Shown in pieces: positions 14,991 to 25,708 of a stretch of 36,203 nucleotides of DNA. The translations under genes were made by a program, and so were the position numbers. This DNA comes from an uncultured Collinsella sp. (GTDB lineage Bacteria; Actinomycetota; Coriobacteriia; Coriobacteriales; Coriobacteriaceae). The notes under the pieces were generated by a model that worked only from the letters and a program-made list of their open reading frames with translations, searched no databases and was not told the origin of the DNA. Every line of letters starts with the position of its first letter. Within the stretch, counting starts at the first letter, position 1. The stretch covers positions 1 to 36,203 of the forward strand of contig CATZKS010000003.1 of NCBI GenBank assembly GCA_958421035.1, written 5' to 3'.

Positions 14991-16247
14991 TCACATCCCC
15001 GTTAGCAGCACGATGTCGAGAACCGTTACGATGGCACCGATCCCTACGAGCAGCGCGTTGAGCGGGCGCGAGTTGGCGTATTTGCCCATAACGCGGCGTG
15101 AGCTGGTGAGCCGTATAAGCACGAAAACCGTGATCGGCAGCTGAAGCGACAGCAGTGCCTGGCTCCAGATGAGACCTTCAAAAGGATTTGGGACGACCAG
15201 ACACGCCGCCACTGCGCCGGCGAAACAGGCCGCCACCCCGATCGAGGAATGTCGGTCGTGGACGTCGTATTCCTCGTCGAACATGCCCGCGGTGATGGTG
15301 CCCGCCGCCATGCCTGCCGTCACACTACTCGATATGCCCGCAAACAGCAGCGCCACCGCAAAGATGGTCGAGCTTGCCGGGCCCAAGATGGGGGAGAGCG
15401 TGGCCGCTGCGACGGCGAGGTCGTCTACGACCATGCCGTGCGCAAAGAAGGTCGTTGCGGCCAGGATGACCATGGCCGAGTTGATTGCCCAGCCCACGCC
15501 CATCGAAAAGAGCGTGTCGAAGAGCTCGTAGCGCAGACGTTCTTCGATAACCCGCTCGCCTTGGCCTTCGAAGTGCATGGATTGGATGACTTCGGAGTGC
15601 AGGAAGAGGTTGTGGGGCATAACGACCGCGCCTAGGACACTTACGATAATCGCTGCCGAGCCGGTGGGCATACTGGGTGTGATCCAGCTTGTGGCGGCTT
15701 GCGGCCAGTCGATCTTGACTAGTGCAAGCTCGGCTAAAAACGAAAGTCCCACCACGCCCACGAAGGCGATGATCCAGCGTTCGGCACGCTTGTAGGAGTT
15801 CGTCATGAGCATCGCCATCGATACTGCCGCCACGATGATGCAGCCGGTGCGCACAGGCAGCCCAAAGAGCATTTGAAGGGCAATCGCGCCACCCAGGACT
15901 TCGGCCATGGCGGTGGCGACCGTGGCTAGATACGCGCTGCCGAGTATCGCACGCCCGACGAGGCGGGGCAGGTGGCGCGTCGTGGCCTCGGCAAGACACA
16001 TGCCCGTGGCGATGCCCAGGTGCGCCGCGTTGTGCTGCAGCACGATGAGCATGATCGTGGACAGCGTGACGATCCACAGCAGCGCGTAGCCAAACTGCGA
16101 GCCGGCGGCCATATTGGAGGCCCAATTGCCCGGGTCGATAAAGCCAACGGTCACGAGCAGCCCAGGGCCGATATGCCGTGCGATGTCGAGTCCGCCGTGG
16201 CCACCGGTGCGCCGGGAACCAAAGTGTTGTTTGAGATGGTTGATCAT
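14991..16247 (-). CDS. mntH: Nramp-family divalent metal transporter (MntH-type)
   Basis: This is a proton-coupled Mn(II)/Fe(II) importer in the cytoplasmic membrane. About eleven hydrophobic segments are visible in 418 residues. The TM1 metal-site motif DPGNW includes Asp38 and Asn41, and the TM6 site AVVMPHNLFLHSEV carries the A-x-x-M arrangement whose Met favours Mn over Ca. I chose the ATG at 16247 because AGGAGCG lies just upstream; an in-frame start at 16283 adds twelve residues and no better ribosome site. The gene is divergent from gltB. No manganese riboswitch is evident in the leader; GTTAGTCTTGGTTAAC on the minus strand is a weak candidate regulator site. Confidence 0.93.
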   Translation of the reverse strand: MINHLKQHFGSRRTGGHGGLDIARHIGPGLLVTVGFIDPGNWASNMAAGSQFGYALLWIVTLSTIMLIVLQHNAAHLGIATGMCLAEATTRHLPRLVGRAILGSAYLATVATAMAEVLGGAIALQMLFGLPVRTGCIIVAAVSMAMLMTNSYKRAERWIIAFVGVVGLSFLAELALVKIDWPQAATSWITPSMPTGSAAIIVSVLGAVVMPHNLFLHSEVIQSMHFEGQGERVIEERLRYELFDTLFSMGVGWAINSAMVILAATTFFAHGMVVDDLAVAAATLSPILGPASSTIFAVALLFAGISSSVTAGMAAGTITAGMFDEEYDVHDRHSSIGVAACFAGAVAACLVVPNPFEGLIWSQALLSLQLPITVFVLIRLTSSRRVMGKYANSRPLNALLVGIGAIVTVLDIVLLTGM

Positions 16248-16367
16248 GGTGCGCTCCTGCGTGCCGTTTGCTTGACGCCGCAAAGGATACCCGTTTTAGG
16301 CTCGAAGTTAACCAAGACTAACAAAATAGCTGTATTTGAATAGGATGAGGAAGGGGGCTGCCGAAAT

Positions 16368-16584
16368 GTCTTGATCTGTAACAACTAGGGATGGAAATTG
16401 GACCTAGCTGTTACAGATCAAGACAGGAAGAAATGGTTCTATGGAAAATCTCGATCTGTAACAGCTGACCGCCAAAACCGGCCCTTCGTGTTACAGATTG
16501 AGACATTCGGAGCCGTCTCTCAAAAACATCTCAATCTGTAACAGTTGGGCGCCAAAATTGGGTCTTCCTGTTACGGATTGAGAT
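16368..16584. repeat. Palindromic repeat family 1: three-unit array between mntH and gltB
   Basis: Units at 16368-16424, 16448-16504 and 16528-16584, each exactly 57 bases, with gaps of exactly 23 bases. Arms: GTCTTGATCTGTAACA with TGTTACAGATCAAGAC; ATCTCGATCTGTAACA with TGTTACAGATTGAGAC; ATCTCAATCTGTAACA with TGTTACGGATTGAGAT. The outermost base pair of the third unit is A-T instead of G-C, so the change is compensated. Cores contain a central A-run (AAATTGG, AAAACCGG, AAAATTGG). It lies in a 521-base gap between divergent genes. Confidence 0.92.
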
Positions 16585-16586
16585 GT

Positions 16587-16768
16587 TTGAAGCGGTGAGC
16601 ATACGGGCTGAACTTGGGGGCCTATGTTGTCGCCCTTGAGGTCGGCGGTGTCCACTCGTAGGGCGTGCGTTACGCGATTGTTTCGAAACGGGCGGGAAAC
16701 ACAACGGACCGGTGATGCTTCTAGTATGCCTAGTCAACTGACTGTCTAACACCTAGGGGAGGATCGCG
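16587..16768 (+). promoter_or_regulatory. Upstream region of gltBD
   Basis: No gene is visible. A perfect 10-base palindrome GTTTCGAAAC lies at 16680-16689, about 80 bases before gltB, and could be a regulator site. A TAGTAT at 16722 might serve as -10 but has no good -35. The gltB ribosome site AGGGGAGG ends a few bases before the ATG. Confidence 0.35.
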
Positions 16769-19700
16769 ATGCAGGCAGATTCCGCTCAGCAGCAGGGCCT
16801 TTATCGCCCCGAATTCGACCACGATGCATGTGGCATCGGCGCGCTTGCCGATATCAACGGCGAGCGCCATCACCAGATTCTGGACGACGCACTGTCCATT
16901 CTGGTCAACTTGGAGCACCGCGGCGGCACCGGACTCGAGAAGAACACCGGCGACGGCGCCGGAATCCTGTTCCAGGTTCCGCATCACTTTTTCCGTAAAG
17001 AGGCTCAAAAGTGCGGCCAGATTCTGCCGGCAGAGGGCGACTATGGCGTGGCCATGCTGTTCTTCCCACAGGACGACAAGGGCGTAGAGGATGCCCGTCG
17101 CGTGTTTGAGGAGGGCTGCGCCGAGGCCGGCGTGCCGCTGCTCTTTTGGCGTGAGGTGCCCGTCGACCCGCACGACCTGGGCGAGACGGCCCGCGCCTGC
17201 ATGCCCACTATCCTGCAGGCCTTCCTGGGCCGTCCGGACGACACGCCCGCCGGCGATGCCTTCGAGCGCCGCCTGTACGTGTGCCGCCGCACCATCGAGA
17301 AGAAGGCCGACGCTGAGTTCGCCTTGCGCGACAAGATTTTCTACGTCTGTTCCATGAGTTCGCGCACCATCGTGTACAAGGGCATGCTGGTCGCCACGCA
17401 GATGCGCCGCTTCTTCATCGACCTCAACGACGCCGCCGTCAAAACGGCCGTGGCGCTCGTCCACTCGCGCTACTCCACCAACACCACGCCCAGCTGGGAG
17501 CGTGCGCACCCCAACCGTTTTATCATTCACAACGGCGAGATCAACACCCTCAAGGGCAACGTCAACTGGATTCGCGCCCGCGAACCCAACCTGTACAGCC
17601 CCGTGTTGCAGCACGATCTTGAGCGCGTGATGCCCATCATCAACCGCGAGGGTTCCGACTCCGCGATTCTGGACAACGTGCTTGAGTTTTTGGTCATGAA
17701 CGGTCGCCCGCTCACGCGTGCCGCGTCCATGTTGCTGCCCGAGCCGTGGGACCACAACGATAGTCTGAGTGAGGAGCGTCGCGCCTACGACGCCTACCAG
17801 TCCATGCTCATGGAGCCGTGGGATGGCCCGGCGGCCATCGCCTTTACCGACGGTCGCACGCTGGGTGCCGCCCTCGACCGTAACGGCCTGCGTCCCGCCC
17901 GCTACTATGTGACGCGCGACGGCCGCTTTATGCTGGCGAGCGAGGTGGGCACCATCGAGGTGAGCCCCGAGAACATCCTGACGAGCGGCTGTCTGGGACC
18001 GGGCCAGATGCTCGAGGTCGATTTTGCCCGCGGCCGCGTGATCTACAACGACGAGCTGCGCGCCCGTTACGCCAAGGAAAAGCCCTATCGCGACTGGATC
18101 GCCGAGGAGACGCTGACCGTCGACGCGCTCGACAAGCCCGTCGCGCCCACGCCCGCCGAGGATACCGAGGTGCCCGCCGCCGTGCGCATGGCCAAGCTCG
18201 GCTATCACTGGGATGATGTTGACGAGGTCGTGCGCCCCATGGCCCAGCAGGGCAAGGCCCCGCTCGCCTCGATGGGCATCGATGCGCCGCTGGCCTGCCT
18301 GTCCAAGAAGACGCGTTCGTTCTTCGACTACTTCTATCAGCTGTTCGCTCAGGTCACGAACCCGCCGATCGACGCCCTTCGCGAGCATATGGTCACCTCG
18401 ACCACGCTCTACCTGGGTAACCACGGCAACCTGCTCGAGGACTCCCGTACGGCCTGTCGGCTGGTGCGCCTGGAGCGTCCGCTGCTGAGCGAGGAGGAGT
18501 TCGAGCGTATCTGCGCCATCGACCGCGTGGGCTTTAAGACCTGCCGTTTCCGTGCCGTCTACCGCCGCGATGCCGGCGAGGGCGCGCTGCAGGCTGCGCT
18601 CAAGCAGCTTGCAGAGGACGTTGAGGCTGCGGTCCGCGACGGCGTGAACATCGTGGTGCTGAGCGATCGTGCCGCTGCGGGCGAGGTGCCCGTGCCGTCG
18701 CTGCTCGCCGTGGGCTGCGTGCACAACCACCTGATCCGCGCTGGCGTGCGTACCTTTGCCGACATCGTGGTGGAGTGTGGCGACGCCGTGTCCCCGCACG
18801 ACTTTGCGGCACTGGTGGGCTACTCCGCGAGCGGCATCTATCCGTACAACGCACATGCGTGCATCCGCGATCTGGCGGCACGCGGCGACCTGGACGTGAC
18901 GGCCGAGCAGGGCATCGCCAACTACAACAAGGCTGCGACCGCCGGCATCGTCTCCATCATGTCCAAGATGGGCATCTCTACGGTGCAGAGCTACCATTCG
19001 GCGCAGATCTTCGAGGCCGTGGGCTTTACGCCGGAGTTCGTCAACGCGTACTTCGCCGGCACGGTGAGCCGTGTGGGAGGTATGGGTGTCGAGGACGTCG
19101 AGCGCGAGCAGAATGAGCGCTACGACGCCGCGCTCGCTATCCTTAAGAGCCCGGCTCCCGATCAGCTGCCCACGTTGGGCCTGACCAAGTGGCGCCCGCT
19201 CGGCGGCGAGGATCACCTCATCGATCCGCAGACTGTCTACTTGCTGCAGACCGCCTGCTGTGAGGACAGCTACGACACCTTTAAGGAGTACAGCGCCCGC
19301 CTGCACCGCACCGGCCGTGCTGTGCGCCTGCGTGACCTGCTGGACTTTAATGCCAGCGGTCGCACGCCGGTTTCGCTCGACGAGGTCGAGCCCGCGCTCA
19401 ACATCGTCCGCCGCTTTAACACCGGCGCCATGTCGTACGGCTCCATCAGCAAGGAAGCACACGAGTGCATGGCCATCGCCATGAACCGCCTGCACGGCCG
19501 TTCCAACTCGGGCGAGGGCGGCGAGGACCCGCGTCGCGAGACCCCGCTGGCTAACGGTGACTCCAAGAACTCCGCCATCAAGCAGGTGGCAAGCGCGCGC
19601 TTTGGCGTGACGAGCCGCTACCTGTGCAGCGCCTTCGAGATTCAGATCAAGATGGCCCAGGGCGCCAAGCCCGGCGAGGGCGGTCACCTGCCCGGCAAGA

Positions 19701-21454
19701 AGGTCTACCCTTGGATTGCCGAGGTCCGTCAGTCCACACCCGGTATCGGCCTGATCTCGCCTCCGCCGCACCACGACATCTACTCCATCGAGGACCTGGC
19801 GGAGCTTATCTTCGATCTTAAGAACGCCAACCCCGGCGCACGCGTGTCGGTCAAGCTGGTCAGCGAGGCCGGCGTTGGCACCATCGCCACCGGTGTGGCC
19901 AAGGGTGCCGCCGACAAGATCTTGATCAGCGGCCACAACGGCGGCTCCGGTGCTGCGGCGCGCGATTCGATCTGGCACGCCGGTCTGCCGCTGGAGCTTG
20001 GCCTTGCCGAGGCTCAACAGACGTTGCTGCAAAACGGCCTGCGCTCGCGCGTGGTACTCGAGGCCGACGGCAAGCTCATGGACGGCACCGACGTCGCCGT
20101 CGCCTGCCTGCTGGGTGCCGAGGAGTTTGGCTTTGCGACCATGCCGCTCATCTCCATGGGCTGCCTTATGCAGCGCGACTGCCAGCAGGATACCTGCCCG
20201 GCCGGCATCGCCACGCAAAACTGCCGCCTGCGTCGCGGCTTCCGCGGCAAGCCCGAGCACGTCGAACACTTTATGCTCTTTGTTGCCGAGCAGCTGCGCG
20301 AGGTCATGGCGAGCCTGGGCTTCCGCACCGTCGACGAGATGGTCGGCCATCCCGAGTGCTTGCGCCAGATTGAGGTCCCGGGCAACCGCAAGGCCAACCT
20401 GCTCGATCTGTCGCCCGTGCTGGCGAGCGCGACCTGCGAGTTCGGTGCCCACATCCCGGGTGCCGACGGTCGTCACTTCCTGCCGCAGATGGCTGCGGAC
20501 AGTGAGCTCGACAAGACGCTCGACTCCACGTTGTTTGTGCCCTATACGGCCGATGCCCGTGCGCACCTGCGTCCGATTCGCTTCCGCGCCGATATCGCCA
20601 ACGTCAACCGTTGCGTGGGCACCATCTTGGGCAACGCGGTGACCAAGGCGCATCCCGAGGGTCTGCCCGCCGGCTCCATCACCATCGATTGCGATGGTTC
20701 GGCCGGTCAGAGCTTTGGCGCCTTTCTGCCGCGCGGCATTACGCTCAACGTGTGCGGCGACGCCAACGACTACTTTGGCAAGAGCCTTTCGGGCGGCGAG
20801 GTGTCGGTGCGCCCCAACCCGCATGCGACCTACAAGTTCGACGAGAACATCATCGTGGGCAACGTTGCGTTCTTTGGCGCTACGAGTGGCTGCGGCTTCA
20901 TTAACGGCCTGGCCGGCCAGCGCTTTGGCGTACGCAACTCCGGTGCCACGGTGGTGGTCGAGGGCTGCGGCAACCATGGCTGCGAGTACATGACGGGAGG
21001 CCTGGCGCTCATCCTGGGCGAGGTCGGGCAGAACTTCGCCGCCGGCATGACGGGCGGCGTGGCTTACGTCTTTGACCAGTACGGCACGCTCGATGCCCGT
21101 GTGAACCACGAGAGCGTTGAGCTTAAAGCCCCGACGGCCGGTGAGCTTGCGCAGATTCGTGCGCTCATCCAGGAGCACGTGGACGCGACGCAGAGCCCGC
21201 GCGGTATTAAGCTGCTCTACAGCTTTGAGACGATGAGCAAGCACTTTGTGAAGGTCATTCCAACCGAGTACGAGCGCGTGCTGGCGATTGTCGCCGCCGC
21301 CGAGGCCGTGGGCAAGACGCATGCGCAGGCCGAGGAGCTGGCGTTTGACATTGTGACCGGCCGCGCGAGTGCCGCGGATGTCGCTCGCTTTGATGTTGCG
21401 GGCGCTGCGTCCGTGGCTGCCAGCTCTGTTGCTTCGACTAAGAAGGAGGCGTAA
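16769..21454 (+). CDS. gltB: Glutamate synthase large subunit
   Basis: GltB makes glutamate from glutamine and 2-oxoglutarate. The N-terminal amidotransferase domain (residues ~21-430) should be exposed by removal of the first 20 residues, leaving Cys21 (DACGIGALADI) as nucleophile; HRGGTGLEKNTGDGAG and the glutamine-site stretch VHSRYSTNTTPSWERAHPNR follow. The central domain and FMN/synthase domain carry GAMSYGSISKEAHE, GEGGEDPRR and KPGEGGHLPG. The 3Fe-4S cysteines are at 1132, 1138 and 1143 (CLMQRDCQQDTC). The C-terminal beta-helix domain has the G-rich GQSFGAFLPRG and NHGCEYMTGG repeats. At 1561 residues it is complete and of normal bacterial length. The gap to gltD is 5 bases. Confidence 0.97.
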   Translation: MQADSAQQQGLYRPEFDHDACGIGALADINGERHHQILDDALSILVNLEHRGGTGLEKNTGDGAGILFQVPHHFFRKEAQKCGQILPAEGDYGVAMLFFPQDDKGVEDARRVFEEGCAEAGVPLLFWREVPVDPHDLGETARACMPTILQAFLGRPDDTPAGDAFERRLYVCRRTIEKKADAEFALRDKIFYVCSMSSRTIVYKGMLVATQMRRFFIDLNDAAVKTAVALVHSRYSTNTTPSWERAHPNRFIIHNGEINTLKGNVNWIRAREPNLYSPVLQHDLERVMPIINREGSDSAILDNVLEFLVMNGRPLTRAASMLLPEPWDHNDSLSEERRAYDAYQSMLMEPWDGPAAIAFTDGRTLGAALDRNGLRPARYYVTRDGRFMLASEVGTIEVSPENILTSGCLGPGQMLEVDFARGRVIYNDELRARYAKEKPYRDWIAEETLTVDALDKPVAPTPAEDTEVPAAVRMAKLGYHWDDVDEVVRPMAQQGKAPLASMGIDAPLACLSKKTRSFFDYFYQLFAQVTNPPIDALREHMVTSTTLYLGNHGNLLEDSRTACRLVRLERPLLSEEEFERICAIDRVGFKTCRFRAVYRRDAGEGALQAALKQLAEDVEAAVRDGVNIVVLSDRAAAGEVPVPSLLAVGCVHNHLIRAGVRTFADIVVECGDAVSPHDFAALVGYSASGIYPYNAHACIRDLAARGDLDVTAEQGIANYNKAATAGIVSIMSKMGISTVQSYHSAQIFEAVGFTPEFVNAYFAGTVSRVGGMGVEDVEREQNERYDAALAILKSPAPDQLPTLGLTKWRPLGGEDHLIDPQTVYLLQTACCEDSYDTFKEYSARLHRTGRAVRLRDLLDFNASGRTPVSLDEVEPALNIVRRFNTGAMSYGSISKEAHECMAIAMNRLHGRSNSGEGGEDPRRETPLANGDSKNSAIKQVASARFGVTSRYLCSAFEIQIKMAQGAKPGEGGHLPGKKVYPWIAEVRQSTPGIGLISPPPHHDIYSIEDLAELIFDLKNANPGARVSVKLVSEAGVGTIATGVAKGAADKILISGHNGGSGAAARDSIWHAGLPLELGLAEAQQTLLQNGLRSRVVLEADGKLMDGTDVAVACLLGAEEFGFATMPLISMGCLMQRDCQQDTCPAGIATQNCRLRRGFRGKPEHVEHFMLFVAEQLREVMASLGFRTVDEMVGHPECLRQIEVPGNRKANLLDLSPVLASATCEFGAHIPGADGRHFLPQMAADSELDKTLDSTLFVPYTADARAHLRPIRFRADIANVNRCVGTILGNAVTKAHPEGLPAGSITIDCDGSAGQSFGAFLPRGITLNVCGDANDYFGKSLSGGEVSVRPNPHATYKFDENIIVGNVAFFGATSGCGFINGLAGQRFGVRNSGATVVVEGCGNHGCEYMTGGLALILGEVGQNFAAGMTGGVAYVFDQYGTLDARVNHESVELKAPTAGELAQIRALIQEHVDATQSPRGIKLLYSFETMSKHFVKVIPTEYERVLAIVAAAEAVGKTHAQAEELAFDIVTGRASAADVARFDVAGAASVAASSVASTKKEA

Positions 21455-21459
21455 GTGCC

Positions 21460-22941
<1,482 letters not shown>

Positions 22942-22993
22942 GGCGGCTGTTCACAATTGAATCGTCAAGGGCTGTCCCCAACTGCCGGCACAT

Positions 22994-23036
22994 AAGGAAC
23001 GTCCCCAATTGCCGGCATGCTGGGGACGTTCCTTTT
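22994..23036 (+). terminator. Terminator-like inverted repeat after gltD, GGGGAC type
   Basis: AAGGAACGTCCCC and GGGGACGTTCCTT are perfectly complementary over 13 bases with a 15-base loop and end in TTTT. Partial copies of the same words flank it (GTCCCCAACTGCCGGCAC upstream, CGGGGACAC downstream), so it belongs to a small dispersed repeat type as well as being a plausible gltBD terminator. Confidence 0.75.
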
Positions 23037-23357
23037 GGGTCGGCATTCGGGGACACTTCTTGCGGGTTTGCGACCGATTTGTTCGTTTGTCGACGCGCGA
23101 GTGTCCATTCGGCGTCTTTTTGAGCTGTGGTCACCTGTTGTTTCTGTGGTGGCTGTGGGCATATGGCTCAAAAGGGCGGGTTGGCCGTCTATGTTTACCT
23201 GCGGTTTTATTGCGGTGCGCATTTTCGGTCAAGCATCCCGTCAAGTGTTTGGTCAGCAGTTGGTTTGCAGCCGGAGGCCTATTTTGTCCGTGCTGACAGT
23301 GGCTGCCCACCCTCCTCGTAAGCTCAAATTGAGGTTCATCAGTTTGAGGAGGATGCC
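23037..23357. other. Gene-free stretch between gltD and the next gene
   Basis: An open frame at 23017-23361 encodes 114 residues but starts inside the terminator hairpin, has no ribosome site and shows no recognisable domain, so I do not accept it as a gene. No other structured element is evident. Confidence 0.4.
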
Positions 23358-24065
23358 GTGACTGACCACGTTTTAGACCGAGCGCATCTGGCCGAAGCCG
23401 TCGGCAACGATATTGCCGACATGGCCCATTTTTGGATGCTGCGGAAGTTTCAGTTTTTGGAGCCGGCGCGCGAGCAGTTCGAGATCATTGTCGACCCGTG
23501 GCTCGGCTATTGCACCGAGCCTTCCCAAAACGAAATCATGGCCTACAACATGGCATTTACCGATTGGCTGCTCTTCGAGCGCCCCTATCGCCATGGCAAG
23601 ACGCTGCTCGAGCTGTATGTTGATGAGCCGCCGGCATCGCTTTCGCCTGCCTCGCTCAAGCGGCTCGAGCAGGTATGCGACACGCAGTATTTCTCGCGCT
23701 TTGGCATTTTGGACAAGGATCCTGCGACTGGTATGGTCGCGCTGAAGGACACACGCACCGACCGTCGCTTTGACGTCTACGATCCGCATATCGTGCAAAA
23801 GGAGCATTGGAGCGACGGAGCGATTGCGGTGCGCCTCGCCTGCGTCGACGATGTCTGGCTGACGGCGGGACAACTCTATCTGTATGACATCGCACGCCTG
23901 AGTGACACGGCGGTCGATGGGCCTGGTGCGGTGCATCCGGAGGACCTGCAGGATGGCTTTGACACCTCGTGCATCAGTTTCTTCTTGCCCCTGGTCCGCG
24001 ACATCATGGGCGCCCAGGGGCGGTACGTAAAGTCGCTCAACATCTACGAGCGGGAGTGGGAGTAA
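23358..24065 (+). CDS. Hypothetical protein of unknown function
   Basis: The protein has 235 residues and starts at GTG with AGGAGG 6 bases upstream. I recognise no domain. It appears soluble and acidic, without signal peptide or membrane segment, and rich in aromatic residues. Distinct stretches are FWMLRKFQFLEPAREQFE, DPWLGYCTEPSQNEIMAYNM, ERPYRHGKTLLELYVDEPP, and a C-terminal part starting FSRFGILDKDPATGMVALKD that reads like small beta strands (RFDVYDPHIV, GAIAVRLACVDDVWLTAG). Codon use resembles the flanking housekeeping genes, so it is probably a real, lineage-specific gene. A four-unit family 1 palindrome array starts 36 bases after its stop. Confidence 0.75.
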   Translation: MTDHVLDRAHLAEAVGNDIADMAHFWMLRKFQFLEPAREQFEIIVDPWLGYCTEPSQNEIMAYNMAFTDWLLFERPYRHGKTLLELYVDEPPASLSPASLKRLEQVCDTQYFSRFGILDKDPATGMVALKDTRTDRRFDVYDPHIVQKEHWSDGAIAVRLACVDDVWLTAGQLYLYDIARLSDTAVDGPGAVHPEDLQDGFDTSCISFFLPLVRDIMGAQGRYVKSLNIYEREWE

Positions 24066-24101
24066 GGGATGGGCTGTCGCAGCGCCGCCGCGTGTCTATT
24101 T

Positions 24102-24397
24102 GTCTCGATCTGTAACGTTTAGGGACAAAAAACCGGTCTACCTGTTACAGATCGAGACGAACGCTTGGGCGCCGCTGGTTTGTCTAAATCTGTAACGTTT
24201 GGGGGCTGGAGAACGTCTAACTGTTACAGAACGAGACGTTTGGCACCTGGTTGGGGGAATGTCTCAATCTGTAACATCTACAGGTCAAAATTCGACCTAC
24301 CTGTTACAGATTGAGACGGAAGGTTGGCGGCTGCCGAAAGATCTTGTTCTGTAACAACTAGAGGCTCAAAGACTGTCTTCCTGTTACAGATCAAGAC
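24102..24397. repeat. Palindromic repeat family 1: four-unit array upstream of the nuclease-like gene
   Basis: Units at 24102-24158, 24182-24237, 24261-24317 and 24341-24397; three are 57 bases, the second is 56. All three gaps are exactly 23 bases. Left arms share CTGTAAC preceded by GTCTCGAT, GTCTAAAT, GTCTCAAT or ATCTTGTT; right arms share TGTTACAGA followed by TCGAGAC, ACGAGAC, TTGAGAC or TCAAGAC. The first and third units are perfectly self-complementary over the outer 15 or more bases. The array ends 20 bases before the next gene. Confidence 0.93.
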
Positions 24398-24417
24398 ATT
24401 TGTCAGCGGAGGCAACG

Positions 24418-25494
24418 GTGACGATGGTCCATTTGTCTGACGTGGTGGTGATGAAAGTGTCTAATACCGTTCTCAAACACAAACATGCGACTCGCAACAC
24501 GTTGGCGCGGAATAGGATGCTCGCGCGGCTCACGGAGACGGCCAAGCAAGGTGCGCTGCTCGCAACGCATGACAATACCGAGCTCATGTGGCTGCGACGC
24601 CATGTTGGAACCGACGATATCGCGGAGCCCGAGCCGTACCTGTTCTGTTTTCAGCATGATTGGGATGCATTGACGCCGGCGGAGCGAGCGCTGAGGACTA
24701 TCAAAGGGCTTGCGGAGTTTCATCCCGATTGGGCGTTTTGGGGCTATGACGCGGCGCTTTTGTGGGGTCTGGAGGTGCCGAATGATCTGCTCGGGCCACG
24801 ATATCTTGTTAAGACGGGTTGCTCGGTGCCGCTGAGTGCAGGATGTCGGCTGTTGCGTCCGCAGGCGGCGGGTGCACTTGAACAAGCCGACGGCGTGCAG
24901 GTGACGTCGTTTTGGCGCACGATGGAGGATTGCTTACTGCGTGCGCCGTTCTCCTACGGGTTGGCGATTGCCGATTCTGCACTGCGGGCGAAAGGCGTAT
25001 CACGTTGGGATTTGTGCGAGCGCCTCCGCGCCGATTGCGAGGGCAGGCGAGGGTATCGCAGGGCACAGGTGATTGCGTCGTATGCGGACGGGCTGTCCGA
25101 AAACGGCGGCGAGTCTCGGTTCCGAGCGTTCTTTATTGCGTACGGCTTTCCAGTTCCGGAGCTGCAGGTGGAGTTTCGCGACCCGCTCGATCCGAGCCAG
25201 GCGTTTCGCGTCGACTATTTTTGGCGGCTCATGGACGGGACGTGTGTCATCGGCGAGCTCGACGGAAAGGGGAAGTACACCTTGCAGAACGGCGAGGGTC
25301 GGGAGTCGGTCGACCCATTCGTGGCAGAACGTCAGCGAGAGTCCCATCTGACGATGCTCGGGCACAAGGTGCTTCGGTTTACGTTTGATGAACTCAAGAA
25401 CCCGGGGAAGCTGGCTGAAAAGATGAGGTTGGCGGGTATTCCGCGACGGCCCGATTTGGCTGAGGAGTGGAGACGTCAGTGGTATGGGCGCTGA
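24418..25494 (+). CDS. AbiEi-like / DUF559 nuclease-fold protein
   Basis: The protein has about 358 residues. The N-terminal half has the layout of the AbiEi-type winged-helix proteins (NRMLARLTETAKQGALLATHDN, then a CATALLWGLEVP-like stretch WGYDAALLWGLEVP and VTSFWRTMEDCLL). The C-terminal ~130 residues match the DUF559/Vsr-like PD-(D/E)xK nuclease fold: Glu232 in GGESRFR, Asp266 in RVDYFW, and Glu280-x-Asp-Gly-Lys284-x-Lys286 in GELDGKGKY, then RQRESHLTMLGHKVLRFTFDEL. All expected catalytic positions are kept. GTG 24418 has GGAGG 5 bases upstream; ATG 24424 is the alternative. Family 1 palindromes end 20 bases before it and resume 8 bases after its stop. Its biological role is unknown; defence, toxin-antitoxin or repeat maintenance are all possible. 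Confidence 0.8.
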   Translation: MTMVHLSDVVVMKVSNTVLKHKHATRNTLARNRMLARLTETAKQGALLATHDNTELMWLRRHVGTDDIAEPEPYLFCFQHDWDALTPAERALRTIKGLAEFHPDWAFWGYDAALLWGLEVPNDLLGPRYLVKTGCSVPLSAGCRLLRPQAAGALEQADGVQVTSFWRTMEDCLLRAPFSYGLAIADSALRAKGVSRWDLCERLRADCEGRRGYRRAQVIASYADGLSENGGESRFRAFFIAYGFPVPELQVEFRDPLDPSQAFRVDYFWRLMDGTCVIGELDGKGKYTLQNGEGRESVDPFVAERQRESHLTMLGHKVLRFTFDELKNPGKLAEKMRLAGIPRRPDLAEEWRRQWYGR

Positions 25495-25502
25495 GAGGTT
25501 TT

Positions 25503-25559
25503 GTCTCGATCTGTAACATCAGGGGGCCCAATAACCCTGTACCTGTTACAGATCGAGAC
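25503..25559. repeat. Palindromic repeat family 1: single unit after the nuclease-like gene
   Basis: A 57-base unit with perfect 16-base arms GTCTCGATCTGTAACA and TGTTACAGATCGAGAC and core TCAGGGGGCCCAATAACCCT plus GTACC. It starts 8 bases after the stop codon. Confidence 0.93.
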
Positions 25560-25708
25560 ATTCCCCTGATGTTGCTGGGGTGGGGCTGCAACGTATTCCG
25601 TCCCCCACATCCCCTCTTCCCTCCGTTAACCGATATGCTCGACTTTAGGTCGCTGCATTAGGTGATAATGGACAAATGTTCAAGTTAATCGTGAGGGAGG
25701 AGCTCGAT

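Noticed and set aside
16248..16367. Manganese riboswitch before mntH
   Set aside because: No yybP-ykoY type stem arrangement could be recognised in the short leader; only a weak GTTA/TTAAC repeat is present.
23017..23361. 114-residue open frame between gltD and the next gene
   Set aside because: It starts within a terminator hairpin, lacks a ribosome site and runs into the ribosome site and start of the next gene.
24102..24397. CRISPR array (regular repeats with constant 23-bp intervals)
   Set aside because: Repeats are 57 bp, diverged from each other and fully palindromic with variable cores. Some gaps resemble one another, units also occur singly, and no cas genes are present.
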